A DNA stretch of 64,000 bases from Streptomyces galbus (GTDB taxonomy: Bacteria; Actinomycetota; Actinomycetes; Streptomycetales; Streptomycetaceae): positions 21,968 through 85,967 of the forward strand of contig NZ_SZPR01000007.1 in the NCBI RefSeq assembly GCF_005280195.1, read 5' to 3'. Positions 27,507 through 35,802 of the stretch are shown here, one piece after another. The notes under the pieces were generated by a model. It worked only from the letters and a program-made list of their open reading frames with translations. It was not told where the DNA came from and did not search any database. How positions within the stretch are numbered: position 1 is the stretch's first letter; each line of letters begins with the position of its first letter. Both the position numbers and the translations under genes were made by a program.

Positions 27507-28823
27507 GTGCCACCGAGTAATACGAAGACCCTTCGGATCGCCGTCCTCGCGGACTCCGACACCCGCTGGAAATGGGGGGCGTCGACCGCCGGACGCGTCG
27601 CCCCCGCCGCACCCGCCGCACCTGTCCTGGACGGCTTCCTGCTGCGCGGCCGCGCCACCCCCACCCCCCGCCAGCTCGCCGAGGTGGGCGTGCGCGCCGA
27701 CTCCCTGCGCGAGGTCACCGCGGCGGAGTTCCTGCGCGTCATGGCCCAGGAGCCCTACGACGTGCTGGTCCTCGCGCTCGTCGGGGGCGGCGTGCAGGCC
27801 GTGCTGCACGGGCTGCGCCGGGTCTGGGAGGGCCGCACGGACCGGCCGGTCGTCGTCACCGGCTACGTCGGCGTCGTGTACGAAAAGCTCGCCGACGGCC
27901 TGCTGCTGCGCCACGGCGCGGACCTCGTCCTCGCCAACTCCCGCCAGGACGCCGAGCGGTTCCGGCAGGTGTACGAAGGGGTGGGCGCCGACGCCTCGTC
28001 GGTGACCGAGGTGGCCCTGCCGTTCCTCGGCGGCGCGCCCTACACCGGCGAACACGACCCCTACACCGTGGTGTTCGCCGCCCAGCCGTCCGTGCCGGAG
28101 ACCCGGCGGGACCGCGCCTACCTGTTGGAGCGGCTGGTACGGCACGCCCGGCTGCACCCCGAGCGCGAGGTGCTGCTCAAGCTGCGCTCCCGGCCCGGTG
28201 AGCACACCACCCACCTGGAGGAGCTGCCGTACCAGAAGCTGGCGCAGCGGCTCGACCTGCCGCCCAACGTCCGCCTGGTCTACGGCAACATGGGCGAGGT
28301 CCTGGACCGCACCGACCTGATGGTCACGGTCAGCTCCACGGCCGCGCTGGAGTCCCTGCACCGCCGTGTCCCCACGGTCGTGCTGACCGACCTCGGGGTG
28401 CGCGAGGCGCTCGGCAACCACCACTTCGTCGGCTCCGGCTGCCTCGCCTCCTGGGACCAGCTCGACGCCGGCCACCGGCCCGTGCCGGACGAGGAGTGGG
28501 TGGCCCGGCAGGGCGTCGCGGCCGACGGGCGGTACGAGCGCGCCTTCGACGCGGCCCGCGAGCGCATCGCCGAGCTGCTCGGGCGGCCCGGCGGACTGCC
28601 CCCGCTCGCGCCGTACTACACACCCGAGACCGCCCCCGGCTACCTGCCCGGCGTCCTCGCCCGCCACCACCTCGCCCCCGACGGCTCCCTGCTGCCCGGC
28701 GCCCCGGCCGCCGACCGGGAGCCCGGCCCCGTCCGCCAGATCGTCCGCCGCGCCGCCCGCGGGGCCTACCGGCACGGCGTACAACGCGTGGCCCCCGTCA
28801 TCCGCCGCATGGGCGAACTGTGA
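27507..28823 (+). CDS. Putative GT-B-type glycosyltransferase (DUF6716-like)
   Basis: 438 residues with no membrane segments. The N-terminal half begins RIAVLADSDTRWKWGAS and contains VVTGYVGVVYEKLADGLLLRHGADLVLANS. The C-terminal half has VLLKLRSRPGEH and LDRTDLMVTVSSTAALESLHRR, the layout of a GT-B transferase with a donor-side Ser/Thr patch like that of polysialyltransferases. I think it is the DUF6716 putative glycosyltransferase family, but this is from memory. GTG 27507 starts just before the conserved block. It is first in a rightward unit with the CMP-ulosonate genes, so a role in the same polymer is likely. Confidence 0.68.
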   Translation: MPPSNTKTLRIAVLADSDTRWKWGASTAGRVAPAAPAAPVLDGFLLRGRATPTPRQLAEVGVRADSLREVTAAEFLRVMAQEPYDVLVLALVGGGVQAVLHGLRRVWEGRTDRPVVVTGYVGVVYEKLADGLLLRHGADLVLANSRQDAERFRQVYEGVGADASSVTEVALPFLGGAPYTGEHDPYTVVFAAQPSVPETRRDRAYLLERLVRHARLHPEREVLLKLRSRPGEHTTHLEELPYQKLAQRLDLPPNVRLVYGNMGEVLDRTDLMVTVSSTAALESLHRRVPTVVLTDLGVREALGNHHFVGSGCLASWDQLDAGHRPVPDEEWVARQGVAADGRYERAFDAARERIAELLGRPGGLPPLAPYYTPETAPGYLPGVLARHHLAPDGSLLPGAPAADREPGPVRQIVRRAARGAYRHGVQRVAPVIRRMGEL

Positions 28824-28870
28824 CCCCGGCCCCGGCCCCACCCCCGTCCCGAGACCCAGGAGTCCACCCC

Positions 28871-30091
28871 ATGCCCCATCCCGACGGCCCCCCGGTGCGC
28901 CGGGTGCTCGCCGTGATCCCCGCGCGCGGCGGCTCCAAGGGTGTGCCCGCCAAGAACCTGGCCCCCGTCGGCGGGGTCCCGCTGGTGGCGCGGGCGGTCC
29001 GGGCGTGCCGGGCGGCGCGGCGCGTCACCGACGTCGTCGTCTCCACCGACGACCAGGCCATCGCCGCCGCGGCCCGCCAGGCCGGCGCCGAGGTCGTGCT
29101 GCGGCCCGCCGCCATCGCCGGCGACACCGCCACCTCCGAGGCCGCCGTACGGCACGCCCTGGACGCCCACGAGGCCCTGCACGGCACCCCCGTCGACGTG
29201 GTGCTGCTCGTCCAGTGCACCAGCCCCTTCCTGGTCCACGAGGACGTCGACGCGGTGGCCGGCGCGGTCGCCGAGGGCGGCGCCGACACCGCCGTGACCG
29301 TCGCCCCCTTCCACGGGTTCGTCTGGCGCGACGCCGACGACGCGTCCGACGGCGGCACCGGCGTCAACCACGACAAGTCCTACCGGCCGCGCCGCCAGGA
29401 CCGCCCCCAGGACTACCTGGAGACCGGCGCCGCCTACGCGATGGACGCGGCGGGCTTCCGCACCCACGGCCACCGCTTCTTCGGCCGCACCGAACTGGTC
29501 CGCACCGACCCGGCGCGCGTCCTGGAGATCGACGACCCGCACGACCTGGCCCGCGCCCGCGCCCTGGCCCCGCTGCTCGACGCGGACCGCCCGGGCGCCC
29601 TCCCGACCGCCGACGACGTCGACGCGGTCGTCCTGGACTTCGACGGCACCCAGACCGACGACCGGGTGCTGATCGACGCCGACGGACGGGAGTTCGTCTC
29701 CGTGCACCGCGGGGACGGACTCGGCATCGCTGCCCTGCGCCGCAGCGGCCTGGCGATGCTGGTCCTGTCCACGGAACAGAACCCGGTGGTCGCCGCCCGG
29801 GCCCGGAAGCTGCGGCTCCCGGTGCTGCACGGCGTCGACCGCAAGGACCTCGCGCTGAAGCAGTGGTGCGAGGAGCAGGGCATCGCGCCGGAGCGCGTGC
29901 TCTACGTCGGCAACGACGTCAACGACCTCCCGTGCTTCGCCCTCGTGGGCTGGCCCGTGGCGGTCGCGAGCGCCCACGACGTCGTACGCGGCGCCGCACG
30001 CGCGGTCACCACCGTCCCCGGTGGCGACGGCGCGATCCGAGAGATCGCCAGCTGGATCCTCGGCCCCTCTCTCGACTCCCTCCACGATTAA
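28871..30091 (+). CDS. CMP-nonulosonate cytidylyltransferase fused to KdsC-like HAD phosphatase
   Basis: 406 residues with two domains. The first (about 1-235) is an acylneuraminate/KDO cytidylyltransferase: VLAVIPARGGSKGVPAKNL, LLVQCTSPFL and DYLETGAAYAMD. The second (about 250-406) is a HAD hydrolase: VVLDFDGTQTDDRVLID, LVLSTEQNP and YVGNDVNDLPCFALVG. The fusion would dephosphorylate an ulosonate-9-phosphate and then activate it with CTP. Animal CMP-sialate synthetases have the same domain pair. ATG 28871 follows CAGGAG. With the synthase downstream it forms the precursor-supply pair. Kdn is the likely sugar, because no N-acetylglucosamine 2-epimerase (NeuC) gene is present. Confidence 0.9.
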   Translation: MPHPDGPPVRRVLAVIPARGGSKGVPAKNLAPVGGVPLVARAVRACRAARRVTDVVVSTDDQAIAAAARQAGAEVVLRPAAIAGDTATSEAAVRHALDAHEALHGTPVDVVLLVQCTSPFLVHEDVDAVAGAVAEGGADTAVTVAPFHGFVWRDADDASDGGTGVNHDKSYRPRRQDRPQDYLETGAAYAMDAAGFRTHGHRFFGRTELVRTDPARVLEIDDPHDLARARALAPLLDADRPGALPTADDVDAVVLDFDGTQTDDRVLIDADGREFVSVHRGDGLGIAALRRSGLAMLVLSTEQNPVVAARARKLRLPVLHGVDRKDLALKQWCEEQGIAPERVLYVGNDVNDLPCFALVGWPVAVASAHDVVRGAARAVTTVPGGDGAIREIASWILGPSLDSLHD

Positions 30092-30105
30092 GGACAGTTC
30101 CTGCC

Positions 30106-31044
30106 ATGAGCACCGACTCCCGTCTGCGCACGTTCGGTTCCCGCGAGGTCGGCCCGGGCCGGCCCGTCTACATCTGCGGCGAGATCGGCATCAACCACAA
30201 CGGTGAGCTGGAGAACGCCTTCAAGCTGATCGACGTGGCCGCCGAAGCCGGCTGCGACGCCGTGAAGTTCCAGAAGCGCACCCCCGAGATCTGCACCCCG
30301 CGCGACCAGTGGGACATCGAGCGCGACACCCCCTGGGGCCGGATGACGTACATCGACTACCGCCACCGCGTGGAGTTCGGCGAGGACGAGTACCGGCAGA
30401 TCGACGCGTACTGCAAGGAGAAGGGCATCGCCTGGTTCGCCTCCCCGTGGGACACCGAGGCCGTGGCCTTCCTGGAGAAGTTCGACGTGCCGGCCCACAA
30501 GGTCGCCTCCGCCTCCCTCACCGACGACGAGCTGCTGCGCGCCCTGCGCGCCACCGGCCGCACCGTCATCCTGTCCACCGGCATGTCCACCCCGAAGCAG
30601 ATCCGCCACGCGGTGGAGGTCCTCGGCAGCGACAACATCCTGATGTGCCACGCCACCTCGACCTACCCGGCGAAGGCCGAGGAGCTCAACCTCCGCGTGA
30701 TCAACACGCTGGAGAAGGAGTACCCGAACGTCCCGATCGGCTACTCCGGCCACGAGACCGGCCTGCAGACCACGCTGGCCGCGGTCGCCCTCGGCGCCGC
30801 CTTCGTCGAGCGCCACATCACCCTGGACCGCGCCATGTGGGGCTCGGACCAGGCCGCCTCCGTCGAACCCCAGGGCCTGACCCGCCTGGTGCGCGACATC
30901 CGCACCATCGAGGCGTCCCTCGGGGACGGCGTGAAGAAGGTCTACGAGTCCGAGCTGGGCCCGATGAAGAAGCTGCGCCGGGTCAGCGGCGTGGTCGCCG
31001 AGGCGGAGATCGCGGCCGCGGCGGGCGAGCCCCTGACGGTCTGA
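30106..31044 (+). CDS. NeuB-family nonulosonate synthase lacking the SAF domain (probable Kdn-9-P synthase)
   Basis: 312 residues of TIM barrel. YICGEIGINHNGELENAF, DAVKFQKRTPEI, GIAWFASPWD, KVASASLTDDELL, ILSTGMST, CHATSTYPAK and VERHITLD are the PEP- and metal-binding blocks of N-acetylneuraminate synthases. The protein stops soon after MKKLRRVSG and has no C-terminal antifreeze/SAF domain, which in typical NeuB (about 345 residues) caps the partner's active site. It condenses PEP with mannose, ManNAc or a phosphorylated form. Together with the upstream HAD-fused cytidylyltransferase, mannose-6-phosphate to Kdn-9-phosphate is the most economical reading. ATG 30106 lies 14 bases after the previous stop and has AAGGA upstream. 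Confidence 0.9.
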   Translation: MSTDSRLRTFGSREVGPGRPVYICGEIGINHNGELENAFKLIDVAAEAGCDAVKFQKRTPEICTPRDQWDIERDTPWGRMTYIDYRHRVEFGEDEYRQIDAYCKEKGIAWFASPWDTEAVAFLEKFDVPAHKVASASLTDDELLRALRATGRTVILSTGMSTPKQIRHAVEVLGSDNILMCHATSTYPAKAEELNLRVINTLEKEYPNVPIGYSGHETGLQTTLAAVALGAAFVERHITLDRAMWGSDQAASVEPQGLTRLVRDIRTIEASLGDGVKKVYESELGPMKKLRRVSGVVAEAEIAAAAGEPLTV

Positions 31045-31100
31045 CCCCGGCCGCCGATCCGCACCCCGACAGCACCCCACGACGGGATGGTCGTACGAGG

Positions 31101-32186
31101 ATGAGACCCCGCGCCGGGAACACCGGCACCCCCCACACCCTCGCCTTCGTCGAGAGTCCGGTACAGCTCCTGAACGTGCTGGAGTGGGCCCACGCCCAGG
31201 GCCCGCACCCCCGCGAGGAGCCCGGCGCGGGATTCACCCTGGTCGTGCTGTCGCCGACCGACCCGATGACCCGCGGCCAGTTGCGCCGGATGGCCGAGCT
31301 GGCCCGCGAGGAGGGCCACGCGGTGCGCTGGGAGGAGGCGCGCGGCGGCGCGTCCGCGCCCTTCCGCACCGTCGGCGCCCTGACCGGCCTGCTGCGGCGG
31401 GCCGACCGGGTCGTCATGGGGGACCCGTTCTCCCGCTACGTCCAGCTCCTGCTGACGATCACCCGGGCCCGGTCCCTGGTGGTCGTCGACGACGGCACCG
31501 CCACGATGGAGTTCGTGGCCCAACTGGCGCGCGGCGAGCGCCTGGTGCGCTGGCACCGCAAGGGCGGCCGGCCCGCCCCGCGCGACCTGCTCTTCGCCCC
31601 GGTGTCGGCCCGGGCACGCCGCCGGCTGTCCCCGGCCGGGGAGCGGACGGTGGAGGTGTTCTCCGCCATGCCGATCGAGGAGCGGCCCGAGGGCGTCACG
31701 GTCACCGCCAACGCCTTCGCCTGGACCCGTGCGCGCTTCGGCCCGCCGCACCTGATCGACGGCGCCGACCTGGTCGGCACCTCGCTGGTGGAGACCGGCG
31801 TGGTGGACGGCGAGCGCTATCTGGAGGCCGTCCGCACCCTGGCCAAGGCGCACGGGGTGCACCGCTACTTCGCCCACCGGCGCGAGAGCGCCGACAAGCT
31901 GCACCGGCTGGCCGTGGAGACGGGCCTGGAGATCGTCCGGCCCGAGCTGCCCCTGGAACTGATCGCCCGCCGCGGCCCGGTCGGCCGCACCGTCCTCAGC
32001 TTCCCCTCCACGGTCGTGCACACCCTGCCGCTGGCCCTGGCCGGCACCCAGGTGCGCATAGCCGTCTGCGACATCGACCCCGGCTGGCTCACCGACCGCG
32101 CCTCCCCGCGCGCCCAGGGCTTCCTCTCGGGCGTCACCACCACGGCCCGCGACGTCCACCGGCTGGCGGCGGTGACCCCGGCCTAG
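31101..32186 (+). CDS. Putative sialyltransferase-like protein at the end of the glycopolymer locus
   Basis: 361 residues with no membrane segments. It starts LAFVESPVQLLNVLEWA, and has VVLSPTDPMTRGQLRRMA, RADRVVMGDPFSRYVQLLL and VVDDGTATMEFVAQL. It ends VLSFPSTVVHTLPLALAGT. The opening and the DDGT block recall small bacterial sialyltransferase or polysialyltransferase relatives; I cannot name the family with certainty. ATG 31101 has ACGAGG upstream. It closes the rightward unit with the synthase and cytidylyltransferase, which suggests that it uses the CMP-activated ulosonate. Confidence 0.62.
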   Translation: MRPRAGNTGTPHTLAFVESPVQLLNVLEWAHAQGPHPREEPGAGFTLVVLSPTDPMTRGQLRRMAELAREEGHAVRWEEARGGASAPFRTVGALTGLLRRADRVVMGDPFSRYVQLLLTITRARSLVVVDDGTATMEFVAQLARGERLVRWHRKGGRPAPRDLLFAPVSARARRRLSPAGERTVEVFSAMPIEERPEGVTVTANAFAWTRARFGPPHLIDGADLVGTSLVETGVVDGERYLEAVRTLAKAHGVHRYFAHRRESADKLHRLAVETGLEIVRPELPLELIARRGPVGRTVLSFPSTVVHTLPLALAGTQVRIAVCDIDPGWLTDRASPRAQGFLSGVTTTARDVHRLAAVTPA

Positions 32187-32300
32187 GGGCTGTCCCGTCA
32201 ACCGGGGCGGGGCCCCTTACCTCCCGGGTAATCGCACCGTCCGCCCCGGCGCCGGTACGTTCGACGCGTCGCCCCAGCAGACGTGCCGAAGGAGCCGGAG

Positions 32301-32639
32301 ATGACCGCCTACGCCTTTGCCCACCTGCACCACAGCGCCCTGCACCCGGACGTCGTCGAGTACATCGACCGCATCCAGGACACGCTGGACCCCTTCCGGG
32401 GGCGGTTCCTGCTGCACGGCCCGCCGGCCGAGGTGGTGGAGGGCAGCTTCGAGGGCAACCTCGTGCTGATCGCGTTCCCCGGCCTCGCGGAGGCCCGCGC
32501 CTGGTACGCGTCCCCCGCCTACCGGGAGATCCTGCACCTGCGCACGGACCACATCGCCGGGGACATCGTCCTCGCGGAGGGCGTGGCGCCCGGCTACGAC
32601 CCCCGCGCGACGGCGGCCACGCTGCGGGCGGCCCTCTGA
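32301..32639 (+). CDS. DUF1330 family small protein
   Basis: 112 residues with the DUF1330 ferredoxin-like pattern: AYAFAHLHHS, RFLLHGPPAEVVEG, LVLIAFPGLAEARAWYASPAYREI. This fold resembles stress-responsive alpha/beta barrel proteins; no biochemical role is established. ATG 32301 has GGAGCCGGAG just before it. It is a single-gene unit convergent with the amidohydrolase. Confidence 0.88.
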   Translation: MTAYAFAHLHHSALHPDVVEYIDRIQDTLDPFRGRFLLHGPPAEVVEGSFEGNLVLIAFPGLAEARAWYASPAYREILHLRTDHIAGDIVLAEGVAPGYDPRATAATLRAAL

Positions 32640-32673
32640 CCCCTGCCGTCGGGCCGCCCGCGTTCCGCGGTGT

Positions 32674-33918
32674 CTATGCGGTGCGCGTGCGGGCGTCCAG
32701 CAGGACCGCCGCCGTGAACAGCTCCACGCCCACCTGGATCGCCGACTCGTCCGCGTCGAAGTCGCCCTGGTGCAGGTCACGGACCGTGCGCTCGCCCGGG
32801 GGGCGCACGCCGAGGCGGGCCATGGCGCCGGGGACGTGCTCCAGGTACCAGGAGAAGTCCTCGCCGCCGAGGCTCTGCTCGGTGCTCTCCACGGAGTCGG
32901 CGCCCCGGCGGGCGGTCATCGCGCTGTCGAGCAGGTCGACGACCTCGGCGTCGTTGACGACCGGCGGCACGCCCCGCACGTAGTTGATCTCGGACTTGGC
33001 GCGGTGCAGGTTGGCCACCTCGTCGATCGCCGCGACCACCATGTCGGGCGCCAGCCGCCACGCGTCGATGTCCAGGCAGCGCACCGTGCCGGACAGCTCG
33101 GCGTGCTGCGGGATGACGTTCGGCGCGTGACCGCAGTCGATCCGGCCCCAGGTGACCGCCAGCCCCGCGCGCGTGTCGACGCGCCGGCCGACCAGCGCCG
33201 GGACGTCGGTGACCACCCGGGCCGCCGCGGTCACCAGGTCGGTCGTCAGGTGCGGGCGGGCGGTGTGGCCGCCGGGCCCCTCCAGGGAGATCTCGAGCCG
33301 GTCGCACGCCGAGGTGATCGGCCCGACCCTCAGCCCGATCCGGCCGGCGTCCACCCGCGGGTCGCAGTGCACGGCGATGATCCGCCCCACCCCGTCCAGC
33401 GCGCCGCACGCGATCGCGTCGGCCGCGCCGCCGGGCAGCACCTCCTCGGCGGGCTGGAAAATCAGCCGCACCGGACGCGGCAGCAGCCCGTCGCGGTACA
33501 GCTCGGCCATGACCAGGCCGGCGCCGAGGACCACGGTGGTGTGCACGTCGTGGCCGCAGGCGTGCGCGCGGTCGGGCACCGTGGAGCGGTACGCGCAGTC
33601 GCTCTTGGTGTCCGGGATGGGCAGCGCGTCGATGTCCGCGCGCAGCGCCATCACGGAGCCGGTGGCCGGGTCGACGTCACCGATGTCACAGATCAGCCCG
33701 GTGCCCCCGCTCAGCACCCGCGGTCGCAGGCCCGCCTTCTCCAGGCGTGCCTTGATCGCGGCCGTCGTGCGGAACTCCTGGTTGCCCAGCTCGGGGTGCA
33801 TGTGCAGGTCGCGGCGGAAGGCGACGAGCTCGGCGCGCAGGGCCTCCGGAAGGGCGCCGGGGAGCGGCGCGTGTGCGTGCCCGGCGGTGACGGGATCGGC
33901 CTCGGACTCTCGGGACAT
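32674..33918 (-). CDS. M20-family amidohydrolase (hippurate/IAA-amino acid hydrolase type)
   Basis: 414 residues. FRRDLHMHPELGNQEFRT opens the catalytic domain. LRADIDALPI, RAHACGHDVHTTVVLGAG and FQPAEEVLPGGA provide the metal ligands and the general-base Glu pair. The dimerisation domain follows, then SLGGEDFSWYLEHVPG with the last metal-binding region. It probably hydrolyses an N-acyl amino acid in the cytosol. ATG 33918 (MSRES) is chosen; GTG 33930 a few codons earlier is also possible. The gene stands alone, so the substrate is not indicated by context. Confidence 0.9.
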   Translation of the reverse strand: MSRESEADPVTAGHAHAPLPGALPEALRAELVAFRRDLHMHPELGNQEFRTTAAIKARLEKAGLRPRVLSGGTGLICDIGDVDPATGSVMALRADIDALPIPDTKSDCAYRSTVPDRAHACGHDVHTTVVLGAGLVMAELYRDGLLPRPVRLIFQPAEEVLPGGAADAIACGALDGVGRIIAVHCDPRVDAGRIGLRVGPITSACDRLEISLEGPGGHTARPHLTTDLVTAAARVVTDVPALVGRRVDTRAGLAVTWGRIDCGHAPNVIPQHAELSGTVRCLDIDAWRLAPDMVVAAIDEVANLHRAKSEINYVRGVPPVVNDAEVVDLLDSAMTARRGADSVESTEQSLGGEDFSWYLEHVPGAMARLGVRPPGERTVRDLHQGDFDADESAIQVGVELFTAAVLLDARTRTA

Positions 33919-34248
33919 CAGTTGCTTCACCCTTTGAAGGGTAGGACGCCGGGGCGGTCAACCGACCCACGATCACCAAACTTCAACCCGTCAGGGGAAG
34001 AAAGATTGGCCGCGCGGCGCATGGCGGTCGTTTCGGGTGGGTAAACTCGCCCGTCCTCCGGCCGAGCCGATCATGGGCTCCACCCGTCGTTCCTCTGGCT
34101 GTTCCCTCCTCTGTCCTCGCTTGACGTCGTCTGTCGTCGTCTGTCTTCGTCGGTCCTCCTCTTCCACGGATACCACGCGTCGCCACAGAACCGCTGGACT
34201 TGTCCACCCAGCGGAACCGCCACCGCCGCGCGAGTAGAGTCCGCTCCC
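33919..34248. other. Intergenic region of 330 bases with a pyrimidine-rich tract
   Basis: No convincing gene. The region from about 34,091 to 34,172 is a strand-asymmetric C/T-rich stretch in which GTCGTC, TGTCTTCGTC and TCCTC units recur. Both promoters of the divergent amidohydrolase and methyltransferase genes must lie here. Confidence 0.6.
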
Positions 34249-34944
34249 GTGACGGACTCCGACGCAGGGACCACGACCACGCGGACGGACCTGGCGGACG
34301 CCCTGCGGGCCGCCCGGGACTCGTACGACACGATCGCCGAGGACTACACCGAGGAGCACCCGGACGGCCTGGGCGACGGCCCGCTGTACGGCGCGCTGCT
34401 CACCGCCTTCGCCGACCTGGTGAAGGAGGCGGGCGGCGGGCCGGTGGCCGACATCGGCAGCGGACCGGGGTACGTCACCGCCCGGCTGCACGCCCTCGGG
34501 GTGCCGGTCTTCGGCGTGGACGTCTCGCCCCGCATGGTCGCGCTGGCCCGCCGCGCCCACCCCCACCTGCGCTTCCACGTGGGTTCCATGACCGCACTCG
34601 ACCTGCCGGACGCCACGCTCGGCGGGATCACCGCGCTGTACTCGATCATCCACGTGCCGGACGAGCACCTGCCGGCCGTCTTCGCCGGGTTCCGCCGCGT
34701 GCTGGCCCCGGGCGGCCAGGTGATGCTCCTCTTCCAGTTCGAGGAGGACACCGACGGACGGCACCTGGCCGAGCGCTACGGCCGGCCGGTCGACCTGCGC
34801 TACCACTGGCGCACCCCGGACACCGTGGCCGGCCTCCTGACCGACGCGGGCCTGGAGGTGCGCGCCCGCGCCGTCCTCGCCGCGGAGGGACCGTCCCGGC
34901 TGCGGATGCCCAGGGGCTACGTCCTGGCCCGCCGGCCCGCGTAG
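34249..34944 (+). CDS. Class I SAM-dependent methyltransferase
   Basis: 231 residues. The SAM-binding motif I is VADIGSGPGYVTARL, motif II is FGVDVSPRMVALARR, followed by FHVGSMTALDLPD and VLAPGGQVMLLFQF. It is a UbiE/Methyltransf_11-type enzyme; the substrate cannot be told from sequence. GTG 34249 lies immediately before the first conserved helix (RDSYDTIAEDYTEEH). It is a monocistronic gene, convergent with the AhpD-like gene. Confidence 0.88.
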   Translation: MTDSDAGTTTTRTDLADALRAARDSYDTIAEDYTEEHPDGLGDGPLYGALLTAFADLVKEAGGGPVADIGSGPGYVTARLHALGVPVFGVDVSPRMVALARRAHPHLRFHVGSMTALDLPDATLGGITALYSIIHVPDEHLPAVFAGFRRVLAPGGQVMLLFQFEEDTDGRHLAERYGRPVDLRYHWRTPDTVAGLLTDAGLEVRARAVLAAEGPSRLRMPRGYVLARRPA

Positions 34945-34995
34945 GGCGGGGCCGGCACCCGCGGGCGCCGGCCCCTCCGTCCCACGACCCGTCGG

Positions 34996-35469
34996 TCAGC
35001 CGAACATGCCCGGCTGGTAGTCCCCGGCCGGCTGCTGGTTGATCACGTTGACCCGGTTGTAGGCGTTGATGATGGCGATCAGCGAGATCAGCGCGGCGAG
35101 CTGCTCCTCGTCGTAGTGCTTGGCCGCGTTCTGCCACACCGCGTCGGGCACGCCGCCGGCCGCGTCGGCGATCCGGGTGCCCTCCTCGGTCAGCTCCAGG
35201 GCGGCCCGCTCGGCCTCCGTGAACACCGTGGCCTCGCGCCAGGCGGCGACCAGGTGCAGGCGCTGCGCGCTCTCCCCGGCGTGCGCGGCGTCCTTGGTGT
35301 GCATGTCGGTGCAGAAGCCGCAGCCGTTGATCTGGCTCGCGCGGATCTTCACCAGCTCCTGCGTCGCGGCGGGCAGGGTCGACTCCGAGAGGGCCTTGCC
35401 CGCGGCGTTGATGTGCTTGAAGACCTTGCCGGAGACAGGGTTGGTGAAGAGGTTCAGCCGGGCTTCCAT
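34996..35469 (-). CDS. AhpD-like carboxymuconolactone decarboxylase family protein
   Basis: 157 residues, all helical. The redox motif is NGCGFCTDMHTKDA, the CxxC plus His of AhpD-type peroxidase partners, with ELVKIRASQI before and LISLIAIINAYNRVNVI after. It probably reduces peroxides or supports a peroxiredoxin in the cytosol. ATG 35469 follows an excellent ribosome site (AGAGGAG). About 330 bases separate it from the divergent BMP lipoprotein gene. Confidence 0.88.
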   Translation of the reverse strand: MEARLNLFTNPVSGKVFKHINAAGKALSESTLPAATQELVKIRASQINGCGFCTDMHTKDAAHAGESAQRLHLVAAWREATVFTEAERAALELTEEGTRIADAAGGVPDAVWQNAAKHYDEEQLAALISLIAIINAYNRVNVINQQPAGDYQPGMFG

Positions 35470-35802
35470 GAGAACTCCTCTGCCGTGGTGGCGGGTTGTA
35501 CTTCTCTGACGGAACGGCCCGGGCGGATGTGACAGCCCTGGGTGTGACCTGCGTCTCAGCCCGCGCGGAGAGGGAGCGCGCGCCCGGTGTGCCCCGCTTC
35601 GCCCCCTGTCGACACCCGCCCGTAACCGCGGGGGGCCGCCCGTAACCCGGGGGCGGCACGAATCGGTAACGGCCGCGAGGAACCCCGTTCCGCTCCCCTT
35701 CTACGCGCGTTACTGTGCGCCGGAAATCGCCGCCGTGGGCGGTCGATCGGGGATGCGGGCCGGCGCAGGCGGCGGTGCCGCGGGGACGAAGGGGTGCTTG
35801 TC
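35470..35802. other. Intergenic region of 333 bases with the divergent promoters of the AhpD-like and first BMP genes
   Basis: No gene seen. The right end carries the nucleoside-operator half-variant at 35701-35712 and a possible -10 (TACTGT, 35711-35716) overlapping it. The middle (about 35,560-35,660) is C/G-rich with no notable repeats. Confidence 0.6.
35701..35712. promoter_or_regulatory. Nucleoside-regulon operator candidate upstream of first BMP lipoprotein
   Basis: CTACGCGCGTTA shares the core ACGCGCGT with four other sites in the window. It lies about 90 bases before the start of the first BMP gene and overlaps a possible -10 hexamer TACTGT. Confidence 0.7.

Noticed and set aside
28871..31044. 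Neu5Ac (true sialic acid) biosynthesis
   Set aside because: No NeuC epimerase or N-acetyl-handling gene is present, and the HAD-fused cytidylyltransferase fits Kdn better; not excluded, but less supported.
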